DNA from: Deltaproteobacteria bacterium
GTDB taxonomy: Bacteria; Desulfobacterota; Desulfobacteria; Desulfobacterales; ETH-SRB1
DNA length: 11,223 nucleotides
Direction: 5' to 3'
Assembly (NCBI GenBank): GCA_030262795.1
Contig: JAJSZO010000070.1
Coordinates: forward strand, 1 to 11,223
Part shown: piece after piece, positions 1 to 6,977 of the stretch
How the letters are laid out: each line of letters starts with the position of its first letter
Position numbering within the stretch: the first letter of the stretch is position 1
Program-made: the position numbers and the translations under genes
The notes under the pieces: model-generated
Seen by the model: the letters and a program-made list of their open reading frames with translations, nothing else
Told to the model about the DNA's origin: nothing
Database searches by the model: none

Positions 1-186
1 AAACTCATTTTATGCTTGCTAAAGCAAAAATCAGAGCGTTTGCATAACTTATTGATTTATATGACAATAAAATTAAACAAACTCTTATTTTTTTTAAGCG
101 AATGAAAAGTAATATGTTATACAACGCATATTTTCATGGGCGTCCAGCTGCCTCTATCTGTTTCACCGGTATAACATCCCTCGGGA

Positions 187-1476
187 CTACCACAACGCAA
201 ATACCGTTTTATAAACCATAAACAAAAAAATCGTCCAAACCAGAACGAATATCATTGGCTTTATAAGCAAATTGTAGGTTCCGGCCAGGCTGGCATGGAA
301 ATAGTTTTTGCTCACAATGAGACACAGATGAACGGGACTCATCATCATCCCCATATAACCAAAACCATAGGCAAGAGTAGAGTAGGCAAGGATCTCAGCG
401 CCCTGAATCTGTCCATGAAGGAGAACAATAATAAGAGGATAGGAACTGCCGACAAATCCCAAAGCGATTCCCATGACCAGGCCGGAGATAAATGGTAGAG
501 CAGCCACCACAAAAACCGTGGGTATATGATAACGGATCATTTCCTCCTGTATTTCGCCAATCATGTGAGTGTCTATCAAAACACCTTTAAACGCCATGAT
601 TCCCAATATAATCAAGGCCATATTGAGTGTGAATCGGTGGAATAAGGCATTCTTTATAAGCAGCACCGGCAGATTATTTGTCTTTATTACCCAGCCCTGA
701 GCCAAAATAAGACCTGTCAGAAAATTAAGATATTTGGGCCAGGCAAACGGAAGGTCTATATAGTCTATTATAAAGTCAAGGCCGAACATGGTGAAGATGA
801 CCAATCCAAAAGGGATGATCTCATAAACAAATTTTTTGACATCTTTCCGGGACGGGGTTGTGTTTGATCTTTTTTTTGGACAAGCCGACAAAAGAAAGAG
901 GTTTCCGCTAACCAGGACACCGAGACATAAAGGAAATTGTGCCGCAATAAGCTGCCAGGGTTCCACGTTTAAAAGGTTTATTGCCAGAATCATCCCGGGG
1001 TATAATGGCCACCAGTACTCCCAAATATGTCTGAACCAGTAGTTTATTGCTGTTTTAAGTTCAGCCGACAGCCCGCTTCCTGCGTCGCTTGATTCCACCA
1101 TCGGCGCTGAAAAAAGGGCTCCCCCGGGCATTGGAAGAAGCCCGATTATAGCGGGCAAACAGGCTAAAGTAAAACGATTGCCAAAAGATATTGCCTTGAA
1201 TGTATTGACGATACGCTCCATCTGCCGACCTTCCTTAAGAAGATGGCTTAAAACGATAATCTCCACTATAATTACGGCTAACCACAGGCTTTCACCGGAC
1301 AACGACTTGATAAGAACAAGACGAACCGTTTCAACAGGCCCTCGCCCCATCCAGAGCCCCACCACAGCAGCAGAGGAAAAGAGGCATATATAAAAAGATA
1401 TCCTGTATCTGCTGAGAACAAGAATAAAGACAAAAACCGCTATGATTTTGACAAGCGCTGGAAGTTCGAGAAGCAT
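187..1476 (-). CDS. DUF401 family integral membrane protein (putative transporter)
   Basis: This 429-residue protein is almost wholly hydrophobic, with about ten predicted membrane segments from residue 7 to the C-terminus. It carries the conserved patches I associate with the DUF401 family: the run LLPMPGGALFSAPMV at about residues 113-127 and NYWFRHIWEYWWPLYPG at about 145-161. The length is normal for the family and both ends look intact. The family resembles anion/ion permeases in general layout, but its substrate is not established and nothing here reveals it. The ATG at 1474-1476 lacks a well-spaced ribosome site; the nearest purine-rich run is AAGG about 12 nt upstream. It lies 41 nt downstream of the TPR gene stop on the same strand, so read-through from that gene is likely. 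The family call is fairly sure; the transport role is an inference from topology. Confidence 0.82.
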   Translation of the reverse strand: MLLELPALVKIIAVFVFILVLSRYRISFYICLFSSAAVVGLWMGRGPVETVRLVLIKSLSGESLWLAVIIVEIIVLSHLLKEGRQMERIVNTFKAISFGNRFTLACLPAIIGLLPMPGGALFSAPMVESSDAGSGLSAELKTAINYWFRHIWEYWWPLYPGMILAINLLNVEPWQLIAAQFPLCLGVLVSGNLFLLSACPKKRSNTTPSRKDVKKFVYEIIPFGLVIFTMFGLDFIIDYIDLPFAWPKYLNFLTGLILAQGWVIKTNNLPVLLIKNALFHRFTLNMALIILGIMAFKGVLIDTHMIGEIQEEMIRYHIPTVFVVAALPFISGLVMGIALGFVGSSYPLIIVLLHGQIQGAEILAYSTLAYGFGYMGMMMSPVHLCLIVSKNYFHASLAGTYNLLIKPMIFVLVWTIFLFMVYKTVFALW

Positions 1477-1517
1477 ATTAATGAGGCCTTAAAGAACACA
1501 AGGATCACCACACCCGA

Positions 1518-2213
1518 TCATCTTTTCAACATTTTCTCTTTTGCAAGTTCTAAGTAGCTGGAATCTTTATAATCAGAAATAATTTTATTAAACGCCTCAA
1601 TGCTTTTGTTTTTATCTCCCATTACAGCATAAAGTCGTCCTAAATTAAAAAGAGTTTCGTCTTTATTTGCGTCATCAGGTCCGGACATAATCATTTCAAG
1701 ATATTCGGCAGCAGTTTTGTAATCTTTTTTTCCTTCCCGCGAGTATGCAATACTGTTTAATATAAGGTTTTTAACAAACGGATTATTTTCAAAGTCGTAA
1801 AGGGCTTTATTGTACAATTCCGTTGCTCTATCAAAATCACCGGCATTGTAACAGATATTTGCATACATAATCCTTGCCGGCTTTGCACTATTTTTTCCCC
1901 AGCTATTTTCAACAATCTGATTAAAATCGTTTGCTACTTCCTGACAGGCTTTTACAGCTCCTTGTTTAGCTTTTATTTTTTCATATTTGGACAAACTGTT
2001 TGCAAGCATAACAGAAGTTTTGCTTTCAGCTCTATTTGAATAATAATAGACTGAAGAACCAGCTATTATTATAGCAAAAATCACTCCCAGTACAGATAAT
2101 GCCGGAACTTTATATTTTTTTAAAAGTCCAAGGAGTTTTGCTGTAAAGGAAATAAATTTATCAGGCTCTTCAAGCTGTCTTTTTCGTGATCGACTTACGC
2201 GTTTTTTCGCCAC
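1518..2213 (-). CDS. Membrane-anchored tetratricopeptide repeat protein
   Basis: From the GTG at 2211-2213 the product has 231 residues. It begins with a basic cytoplasmic tail (KKRVSRSRKRQ), followed by one hydrophobic helix at about residues 37-58 (VPALSVLGVIFAIIIAG) and a soluble helical domain. The C-terminal half holds TPR-like units: FDRATELYNKAL, DYKTAAEYLEMI and DETLFNLGRLYAVMGDKNKSIEAF. One N-terminal anchor plus TPRs suggests an envelope protein-interaction role like YfgM or YbgF-type proteins, but no partner can be named. The frame stays open upstream to a TTG at 2276, yet GTG is preferred: GGAGG lies 4 nt before it, and the upstream codons run into the inserted element at 2264-2383. 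The DUF401 gene follows after 41 nt. TPR class and topology are well supported; the specific function is unknown. Confidence 0.8.
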   Translation of the reverse strand: MAKKRVSRSRKRQLEEPDKFISFTAKLLGLLKKYKVPALSVLGVIFAIIIAGSSVYYYSNRAESKTSVMLANSLSKYEKIKAKQGAVKACQEVANDFNQIVENSWGKNSAKPARIMYANICYNAGDFDRATELYNKALYDFENNPFVKNLILNSIAYSREGKKDYKTAAEYLEMIMSGPDDANKDETLFNLGRLYAVMGDKNKSIEAFNKIISDYKDSSYLELAKEKMLKR

Positions 2214-2217
2214 AATT

Positions 2218-2222
2218 CCTCC
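2218..2222 (-). promoter_or_regulatory. Shine-Dalgarno GGAGG selecting the GTG start of the TPR gene
   Basis: On the minus strand the sequence reads GGAGG-AATT-GTG, which places a perfect Shine-Dalgarno core just ahead of GTG at 2211-2213. The alternative TTG 63 nt upstream has no comparable site and lies inside the terminal repeat of the inserted element. This settles the start in favour of the 231-residue form. Confidence 0.75.
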
Positions 2223-2255
2223 GTTATTAAGGGACTCGGAAAATCCCAAAAGATG

Positions 2256-2263
2256 GTTTTTTA
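2256..2263. repeat. Left 8-bp target-site duplication of the MITE
   Basis: GTTTTTTA here is repeated exactly at 2384-2391 and directly abuts the terminal repeat. The match does not extend on either side (the outer bases differ), so the duplication is 8 bp. Confidence 0.85.
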
Positions 2264-2383
2264 GTATCCTATTCAAATTCCATGGTAAAATTGAAAAATT
2301 TGAACTTTAAAAAAATAAGTATTGTAATATCAATAACTTATTTTTTAAGCAAATTAATCTACCATGGAATTTGAATAGGATAC
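2264..2383. mobile_element. Complete 120-bp MITE-like element with 24-bp perfect terminal inverted repeats
   Basis: Bases 2264-2287 (beginning GTATCCTATTC, ending CATGGTA) are the exact reverse complement of 2360-2383. The interior is AT-rich and also roughly palindromic: TTTAAAAAAATAAGT at 2306-2320 faces ACTTATTTTTTAAG at 2336-2349 across a small ATTG..CAAT stem. The whole element could therefore fold as one long hairpin. It carries no open reading frame. The ends are abutted exactly by 8-bp direct copies of GTTTTTTA, which defines the boundaries and shows transposition into what was then a single site. Several transposase families make 8-bp duplications and I cannot assign the parent. It separates the SH3b gene from the TPR gene and ends 50 bp upstream of the TPR start. 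Confidence 0.9.
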
Positions 2384-2391
2384 GTTTTTTA
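2384..2391. repeat. Right 8-bp target-site duplication of the MITE
   Basis: This GTTTTTTA is identical to 2256-2263 and directly abuts the right terminal repeat. The rest of the gap up to the SH3b gene stop is AT-rich with a short direct repeat (AACCCAAAACTT) and no gene. Confidence 0.85.
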
Positions 2392-2474
2392 ACTCAAAAT
2401 ATCAAGGAATCGTTCAACCCAAAACTTAAAACCCAAAACTTTAGTTACCCCAATGCTCAAAACCAACAACTCAA

Positions 2475-2936
2475 TTACCAGACTAAAGACTTGTGAATCC
2501 ATCCTTTATCACCATCAGCATGCTGAACATGAATCCAGTTACCTTTACGCTTTAAGATTTTAAATGGAATACCTTTTTCAGTTGCAAATAAAATTTTAAA
2601 TTTTGTGCCTGGGCCTGATCGTACGTTACATTGTTTTTTATTTGTAATAATTGATGGAATCTTGCCGAGAAGAGATTTGTGTATCCACCCTTTATCTGCT
2701 TCAAAATCACGAAAGTGATACCAGTTACCGGACTTTTTCAGAACAAGAATTGGATGATATTTTCCAATCTGCCACAGAATGTCATACTTTGTGCCGGGCC
2801 CGGAGCGTATGTTGGCTATAGAAGACACAACAGTCATACGTTCAGCTAAGGCAATACTGCTGAAAAGAATTAACAGAACCATTGAAACAGAAGCAATAGA
2901 ACAAGCTTTTATCAGAACATAAACTTTACTTCGCAT
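2475..2936 (-). CDS. Secreted protein with two tandem bacterial SH3 domains
   Basis: The 153-residue product starts with a signal peptide: a basic start, a hydrophobic core at about residues 7-28, and a likely cleavage after ALA at residue 31. Two SH3b repeats then fill the protein, at about residues 33-91 and 94-153. Each has an N-(I/V)-R-SGPGTK motif near its start, a central GNW, and an identical DKGWIHKSL near its end, so they look like an internal duplication. Such domains usually bind peptidoglycan or mediate protein contacts in the periplasm. No catalytic domain is attached, which points to a binding or adaptor role. The ATG at 2934-2936 is preceded by a GAAGGA ribosome site. The upstream phosphoesterase gene is 89 nt away, with a strong hairpin in between, so it may have its own transcription unit. 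Confidence 0.85.
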   Translation of the reverse strand: MRSKVYVLIKACSIASVSMVLLILFSSIALAERMTVVSSIANIRSGPGTKYDILWQIGKYHPILVLKKSGNWYHFRDFEADKGWIHKSLLGKIPSIITNKKQCNVRSGPGTKFKILFATEKGIPFKILKRKGNWIHVQHADGDKGWIHKSLVW

Positions 2937-2979
2937 ATTCCTTCAAGGTCTTTTTTTTGGTGTTTTTCAAAGGTCTCTT

Positions 2980-3007
2980 CTTATCAGCCTCTGGCCGATA
3001 AGTTTTT
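2980..3007 (+). terminator. Strong hairpin with T-tract on the plus strand
   Basis: CTTATCAGCC (2980-2989) and GGCCGATAAG (2993-3002) form a 10-bp stem, with one G-T pair, around a 3-base loop, followed on the plus strand by TTTTT. This is the form of a rho-independent terminator, but all flanking genes run on the minus strand. In that direction the hairpin is followed by AAGAGACC rather than a U-tract. It may block antisense transcription, or act as a minus-strand processing or mRNA-end hairpin between the phosphoesterase and SH3b genes. The structure is certain; the direction of action is not. Confidence 0.5.
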
Positions 3008-3025
3008 AACCGTCAACCGTTTAAA

Positions 3026-3664
3026 TCATACATTATAAAATAAAAGTGCGGGCAATTCAACACAGGTTAGTTTGTTGCCGTAAACAGCGCCGGTATCAAT
3101 TCCTATTTTGTTGGGTTCTACCAATGGTTCTGCATAAGGTGTATGCCCAAAAACAACTCTTTTCCCAAAATCAAAATCCGAGTGTACGAAATCTTTACGT
3201 ATCCAGAGAAAATCTGCCGGATCCTGCATTTCGAACGGGATATTTTCTCTAAGCCCTGCATGCACGAATATAAAATCATCAGTCTCATAATAAAGTGAGA
3301 GTGATTTAAAAAAATCAAGGTGTTCTTGTGGTATCAGTGGGGAACCAGCCGTTCGGCTTCTTCTCATGTAGCTTTCTATGGTCTGTTGTCCTCCATATAT
3401 TAGATAGTCAAGCCTGTTTTTCCCTGAAAGATATTCTTCCAGCATTTTTTCGTGATTCCCTTTTAAAAATATAATTTTTTGAAAATGCTTTTTTAAATCA
3501 ATCAGATATTCAACAACATCAAAAGAACTATTGCCTCTGTCTATATAATCTCCCAGGAATAACAGGATATCCTTATCGTGATCTATCTTGATTTTATCCA
3601 TAAGTGCGCATAGCTTATCAAAACATCCATGTATGTCCCCTATAGCAAATATTTTTTCTGTCAA
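3026..3664 (-). CDS. Calcineurin-like metallophosphoesterase (PPP-type Ser/Thr phosphatase family)
   Basis: Read from the TTG at 3662-3664 this is 212 residues, typical of small bacterial PrpA/ApaH-like PPP phosphatases. All the metal-site motifs are in order: GDIHG (9-13), GDYIDRG (38-44), GNHE (69-72), a VHAG histidine (H135), GHT (173-175) and the trailing GIDTGAVYG. It should be an active two-metal hydrolase acting on phosphoprotein or a small phosphoester; the substrate cannot be told from sequence. The frame extends upstream to 3802, but those residues lie inside feoB in another frame and precede the domain, so they are not expected to be coding. The TTG overlaps the feoB stop as TTGA, implying translational coupling. 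Its placement as the last gene of the feo cluster is the only functional clue. Family assignment is firm; the start is likely but not proven. Confidence 0.88.
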   Translation of the reverse strand: MTEKIFAIGDIHGCFDKLCALMDKIKIDHDKDILLFLGDYIDRGNSSFDVVEYLIDLKKHFQKIIFLKGNHEKMLEEYLSGKNRLDYLIYGGQQTIESYMRRSRTAGSPLIPQEHLDFFKSLSLYYETDDFIFVHAGLRENIPFEMQDPADFLWIRKDFVHSDFDFGKRVVFGHTPYAEPLVEPNKIGIDTGAVYGNKLTCVELPALLFYNV

Positions 3665-5817
3665 CTTAAACCTACAACCTTTCCGCCTTGATAGACACAA
3701 AAGGCTGCCGCCCAGGCTATAGAAGTGCTGTAAACTATGCTGAACAAAGTCCATTTCAGGGAACCGGTTTCCCTGCGTATTGTTGCTATTGTTGCGACAC
3801 AAGGAAGATATAACAGTACAAAGACCATTAATGAAAGTGCGGAAAGAGGCGTCATTTCAGAAGATAAAAGTGCGTTCTTGAGAGCATCCGGTTCATCTGT
3901 TTCTTCTGTTTCATCTGCGGCATAAAGTATTCCCAATGAGCTTACTACGATTTCTTTTGCAACAAAACCTGTAAGAAGCGCCACGCTGCCTCGCCAGTCT
4001 ATTCCAATGGGCGCAAATACAGGGGCGATGGTTTTTCCAATGCGGCCCATGAAAGATTTTTCAGCCTTTTCGGCTTTTTCATTTAATTTAAGCTTTGTTA
4101 TGGCAGCTTTTTTTTGTTTTCCCGTAAAGGACGAGGACGTATTGATCTTGTTTATTTCTTCATTATAATTCATTGAATAGTTTATATTGCGTGGAAAAGC
4201 CGTGAGCATCCACACAATAATTGAGCCGACAAGAATAATGCCCCCCATTTTTTTCAGGAACATTTTGCTTCTATCCCACATATGGATAATAAGGCTTTTT
4301 ATCATTGGAGCCCTGTAGGGAGGCAGTTCCATGACAAATGGAGCGTCAGCACCTTTGAAAAGCGTAGATCGGAATAAACGTCCGGTTATAATTGAAAAAA
4401 CAATGCCGGTAATATAGATTGAAAATATTACAGTTCCTGCTCTGGCACTAAAAAAGGTACCGGCAAGCAGAATATATATTGGCAGTTTAGCTGAACAAGA
4501 CATAAATGGAGTTATTAGTATAGTAAGGATTCTGTCTTTATTGCTCTCAAGAGTGCGGGTTGCCATGATTGCAGGGACACTGCAGCCGAATCCCATGAGC
4601 ATGGGGATGAAAGATTTGCCGTGCAGCCCTATAAGATGCATTATCTTATCCATCAGAAAGGCCGCTCTTGCCATATAGCCTGTATCTTCAAAAATTGCGA
4701 TAAAGAAGAAAAGTATCAGAATGTTTGGAAGAAAAATTATAACGCTGCCAACGCCTGCTATTATTCCGTTTAAGAGAAGATCTTTTAAAAAACTATCAGG
4801 AAGAGATGTTGCTAATATTGTCGATAACCAGTTGACTCCGCTGCTCAACCATTCCATTGGATAGGAACCCGCAGTAAAAGTTGTCTGGAACATAATCCAT
4901 ATAAAGAGTATAAAGATAGGGAACCCGATAAATCTGTTCGTAAGGACGAGGTCAATGTTCCTTGAAGTATCTATGCGCCGTTTTGTTGATGTTTTTATAA
5001 TCTCCTTTATAATTCCGGCTATAAATCCATATCGCTCATCTGTCATTACTATTTCAGGCTCCTCATCAAAACGGGACAAAAGATGCTTGCGATGCGTTTC
5101 GACTTCACGAAGAATTTCCCGGCTTTTATTTTCGCTTTTTTGACGAATGCGTTTTCTAACGATTTTGTCGTTTTCGAGAAGCTTTATAGCTGTCCATCGT
5201 ATATTATATGGGAAATTTTGTTCTACGCGCTCTTTGATAAAATTTTGAAGTTTTGAGATAGAGGTTTCAATATCCTTGCTGTACTTAACCTTGCGTTTTG
5301 GGGAGATATTTGATGTTGATTCAGCCAATTTTATGGCTGTTTTCAGTAAATTAGTAATGCCTTTATTTTTGTTTCCTGTTGTGAAGACTACCGGCACATC
5401 TAAAAGTTCAGACAGCTTGTCGGCATTAATTTTTATTCCCCGTGAAAATGCAACATCAGCCATATTCAGAGCGAATAAGACCTTGCAGTCAAGTTCTCTT
5501 AACTGTGTAGCGAGGTAAAGGCTGCGTTCAAGATTGGATGCGTCAATTATATCAATAACAACATCAGGGGACTCTTCAAGAACAAAATTCCGCGCGACAA
5601 TTTCTTCTATGGAAAAAGGAGTTAAACTGTAAGTTCCGGGAAGATCAATAATTTTAAGATCATACCCGTATTTACTTACAGAACCTTCTTTTTTTTCAAC
5701 TGTAACACCCGGCCAGTTCCCTACTTTTTGCCTTGTTCCGGTAATGTTATTGAATATTGTTGTTTTACCTGAATTAGGGTTTCCCGCAAGGGCTATTGTA
5801 ATACTCTTTTTATGCAT
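3661..5817 (-). CDS. feoB: Ferrous iron transport protein B (FeoB)
   Basis: This 718-residue polytopic inner-membrane Fe(II) transporter has a cytosolic N-terminal GTPase domain. The G motifs are complete: GNPNSGKT (12-19), the G2 threonine T39 in WPGVTVEKKEG, DLPG (58-61) and NMAD (118-121, FeoB's usual variant of NKxD). A charged helical linker runs from about 180 to 285. The membrane part follows, with conserved FeoB blocks including GFGCSVPAIMATRTLE, SCSAKLPIY, GFVAKEIVVSSLGILY and LPCVATIATIRRETGS. The length is normal and nothing appears truncated. The ATG overlaps the feoA stop by one base (TAATG), and the stop overlaps the start of the phosphoesterase gene. No separate feoC follows. 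Expression is expected to depend on Fur and iron, and the Fur-FeoA gene just upstream is the likely local regulator. Confidence 0.97.
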   Translation of the reverse strand: MHKKSITIALAGNPNSGKTTIFNNITGTRQKVGNWPGVTVEKKEGSVSKYGYDLKIIDLPGTYSLTPFSIEEIVARNFVLEESPDVVIDIIDASNLERSLYLATQLRELDCKVLFALNMADVAFSRGIKINADKLSELLDVPVVFTTGNKNKGITNLLKTAIKLAESTSNISPKRKVKYSKDIETSISKLQNFIKERVEQNFPYNIRWTAIKLLENDKIVRKRIRQKSENKSREILREVETHRKHLLSRFDEEPEIVMTDERYGFIAGIIKEIIKTSTKRRIDTSRNIDLVLTNRFIGFPIFILFIWIMFQTTFTAGSYPMEWLSSGVNWLSTILATSLPDSFLKDLLLNGIIAGVGSVIIFLPNILILFFFIAIFEDTGYMARAAFLMDKIMHLIGLHGKSFIPMLMGFGCSVPAIMATRTLESNKDRILTILITPFMSCSAKLPIYILLAGTFFSARAGTVIFSIYITGIVFSIITGRLFRSTLFKGADAPFVMELPPYRAPMIKSLIIHMWDRSKMFLKKMGGIILVGSIIVWMLTAFPRNINYSMNYNEEINKINTSSSFTGKQKKAAITKLKLNEKAEKAEKSFMGRIGKTIAPVFAPIGIDWRGSVALLTGFVAKEIVVSSLGILYAADETEETDEPDALKNALLSSEMTPLSALSLMVFVLLYLPCVATIATIRRETGSLKWTLFSIVYSTSIAWAAAFCVYQGGKVVGLS

Positions 5818-6047
5818 TAAGGAGTTACCTTATCAACGGTTATGTTTGCAGCTTCTTTAACCCGAAGGGATATATGATAGCCCTTTATAATAAGTTCAAT
5901 CGGATCTTTCAAGGGCGCATATTTTTCTACGTAAATTTCCGACCCCCTGGTTAGTCCCATTTCAAGCACTCTTCTGTGTAAGGCTCCATTGCCTCCTACA
6001 CGAACAATTATTCCGGTATGCCCTTCTTTCATTTCGCTTAACAGCAT
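5817..6047 (-). CDS. feoA: Ferrous iron transport protein A (FeoA)
   Basis: This 76-residue, single-domain SH3-like FeoA protein is of usual family length. Family traits seen are the initial LSEMKEGHTGIIVRVGG, the central HRRVLEMGLTRGSEI and the closing strand HISLRVKEAANITV. FeoA is a small cytosolic protein that assists FeoB, probably through its GTPase domain. The ATG at 6045-6047 is preceded by TAGGAA with about 9 nt spacing. The stop shares one base with the feoB start, so the two are translationally coupled. It is the second FeoA module of the locus, the first being the C-terminal domain of the upstream Fur protein. A 187-nt gap separates it from that gene, so a separate promoter here is possible. 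Confidence 0.93.
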   Translation of the reverse strand: MLLSEMKEGHTGIIVRVGGNGALHRRVLEMGLTRGSEIYVEKYAPLKDPIELIIKGYHISLRVKEAANITVDKVTP

Positions 6048-6234
6048 TGTAAAAATTCCTATAGTTTACTGAGTCATAAGAAACGTGGACGAAATAACTT
6101 CCCCAACTATGCATCACAGCTTCAGGCCGCCTTTGCCTAATCTCAAATCCAGCCTCAAATCCCAAACATATTGAAACAGCTCGCTATTCCATCAACTTTT
6201 GTGATCTGAGCCTATATTTGAGATTTGGGCAAAT
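6048..6234. other. Non-coding spacer upstream of feoA with repeated CTCAAATC motifs
   Basis: No credible gene lies here; an open frame at 5962-6165 is a frame shadow of feoA extended into the gap. The motif CTCAAATCC occurs at 6142-6150 and again at 6154-6162. Inverted relatives (ATTTGAGA at 6216-6223, GATTTGGG at 6222-6229) lie near the Fur-FeoA stop. TCTCAAAT (6141-6148) can pair with ATTTGAGA (6216-6223). The spacer seems richer in G+C than its surroundings around 6090-6140. I see no convincing Fur box. It may hold the feoAB leader or an interspersed repeat. Confidence 0.45.
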
Positions 6235-6247
6235 TCAACCCAAATCT
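6221..6247. other. Perfect 9-bp hairpin spanning the stop codon of the Fur-FeoA gene
   Basis: AGATTTGGG (6221-6229) and CCCAAATCT (6239-6247) are perfect complements around a 9-nt loop that contains the TGA stop (6235-6237). No T-tract follows in the direction of transcription (CTCAAATATAGG comes next), so it is not a canonical intrinsic terminator. It could act as an mRNA 3' structure or modulate read-through into feoAB. Confidence 0.5.
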
Positions 6248-6957
6248 GTGCGCCTACTTGTGGAAGTTAATTCGTCCATGTTCCTAATCGTCTGAACAAT
6301 TATCTTCTGCGCCAGTCCGTGTCCGATAGCGTAACGGGTGCAATCTAAAGCTATAATCATCTGTCCCCGTCCAATGTTGGTAATAACATCAATCTCATCT
6401 CCGATTTTAAGTCCCATGCTTAATAAACGCATACGTGCAGTTGATCCGCCTGTAAAATCTTTAATTATGAGTCGTTCACCCTGTTTTGCCATTACAAGAG
6501 GCATAAGTTTTAAATGGCTTTTAAGGCATTCTGAACAAATACCATAGATTTCCAACTTATGCTGAAGCATGTGGAAACCATAAGTATGGGATATCTGTAC
6601 TTGTAAATTTTCAATCTTTTCGTTTTGAAACTCAATAATTTTTTTACATTTAGTACAGATCATATGATCGTGATGCTGGCAGAGATGCTTGTGTTCATAC
6701 CGTATCGGTCCACTATTAAATTTGATTTTCTGGGCAAAACCGAAGCGACATATAAGTTTAAGCGTTTCCCTGACAAAGTCGGAGTTTAATTCATATCCAT
6801 TTTTTTCAAGAAGCTGAATTAGTTCGTTTACCGTAACGTGATTTTCGGTTTGCAGAAAGACTTCAAGTATCTTGAATCTATCTTCAAAATCAGAAATATT
6901 TTCTTGCTTAAAAAGCTTTTTAAACTGTTCCTTTTCATGGCTGTGGACTTGCTTCAT
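6235..6957 (-). CDS. Fur-family transcriptional regulator fused to a C-terminal FeoA domain
   Basis: This is a 240-residue, two-domain protein. Residues about 25-85 form the Fur winged helix (RFKILEVFLQTENHVTVNELIQLL...RFGFAQKIKF). The metal-binding/dimerisation part follows with HHDHMIC (95-101), C101/C104 and C141/C144 as a structural Zn site, E109, H124 and H133 as further likely ligands. The segment from about 153 to 225 is a FeoA (SH3-like) domain: AKQGERLIIKDFTGG, RLLSMGLKIGDEIDV, YAIGHGLAQKIIV. The likely role is an Fe(II)-responsive repressor of this locus. The FeoA part could modulate iron sensing or contact FeoB, but that is inference. DtxR-type repressors also end in an SH3-like/FeoA-like domain, so this is a parallel architecture on a different DNA-binding core. 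The start ATG has AAAGGAA upstream, and the gene follows the zinc-ribbon gene by 20 nt. The C-terminal tail (TSTSRRTDLG) is low in predicted structure. Confidence 0.92.
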   Translation of the reverse strand: MKQVHSHEKEQFKKLFKQENISDFEDRFKILEVFLQTENHVTVNELIQLLEKNGYELNSDFVRETLKLICRFGFAQKIKFNSGPIRYEHKHLCQHHDHMICTKCKKIIEFQNEKIENLQVQISHTYGFHMLQHKLEIYGICSECLKSHLKLMPLVMAKQGERLIIKDFTGGSTARMRLLSMGLKIGDEIDVITNIGRGQMIIALDCTRYAIGHGLAQKIIVQTIRNMDELTSTSRRTDLG

Positions 6958-6977
6958 GATAGTTCCTTTTCTGTACT

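Noticed and set aside
114..177. 9-bp inverted repeat ATGTTATAC / GTATAACAT downstream of the DUF401 gene
   Set aside because: The 46-nt loop and lack of a T-tract make it unlikely as a terminator, and matches this short are expected by chance in AT-rich DNA.
3665..3802. N-terminal extension of the phosphoesterase to 3802
   Set aside because: It lies entirely in feoB coding sequence in another frame and precedes the conserved GDIHG domain start; the TTG overlapping the feoB stop is more plausible.
6048..6110. Possible Fur box ahead of feoA
   Set aside because: I found no GATAATGATAATCATTATC-like dyad; a motif search with a lineage-specific Fur matrix would be needed before claiming one.
5962..6165. 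Minus-strand open frame of 67 codons across the feoA start
   Set aside because: It overlaps feoA out of frame, and its remaining part lies over the repeat-like spacer, so it is not expected to be a gene.
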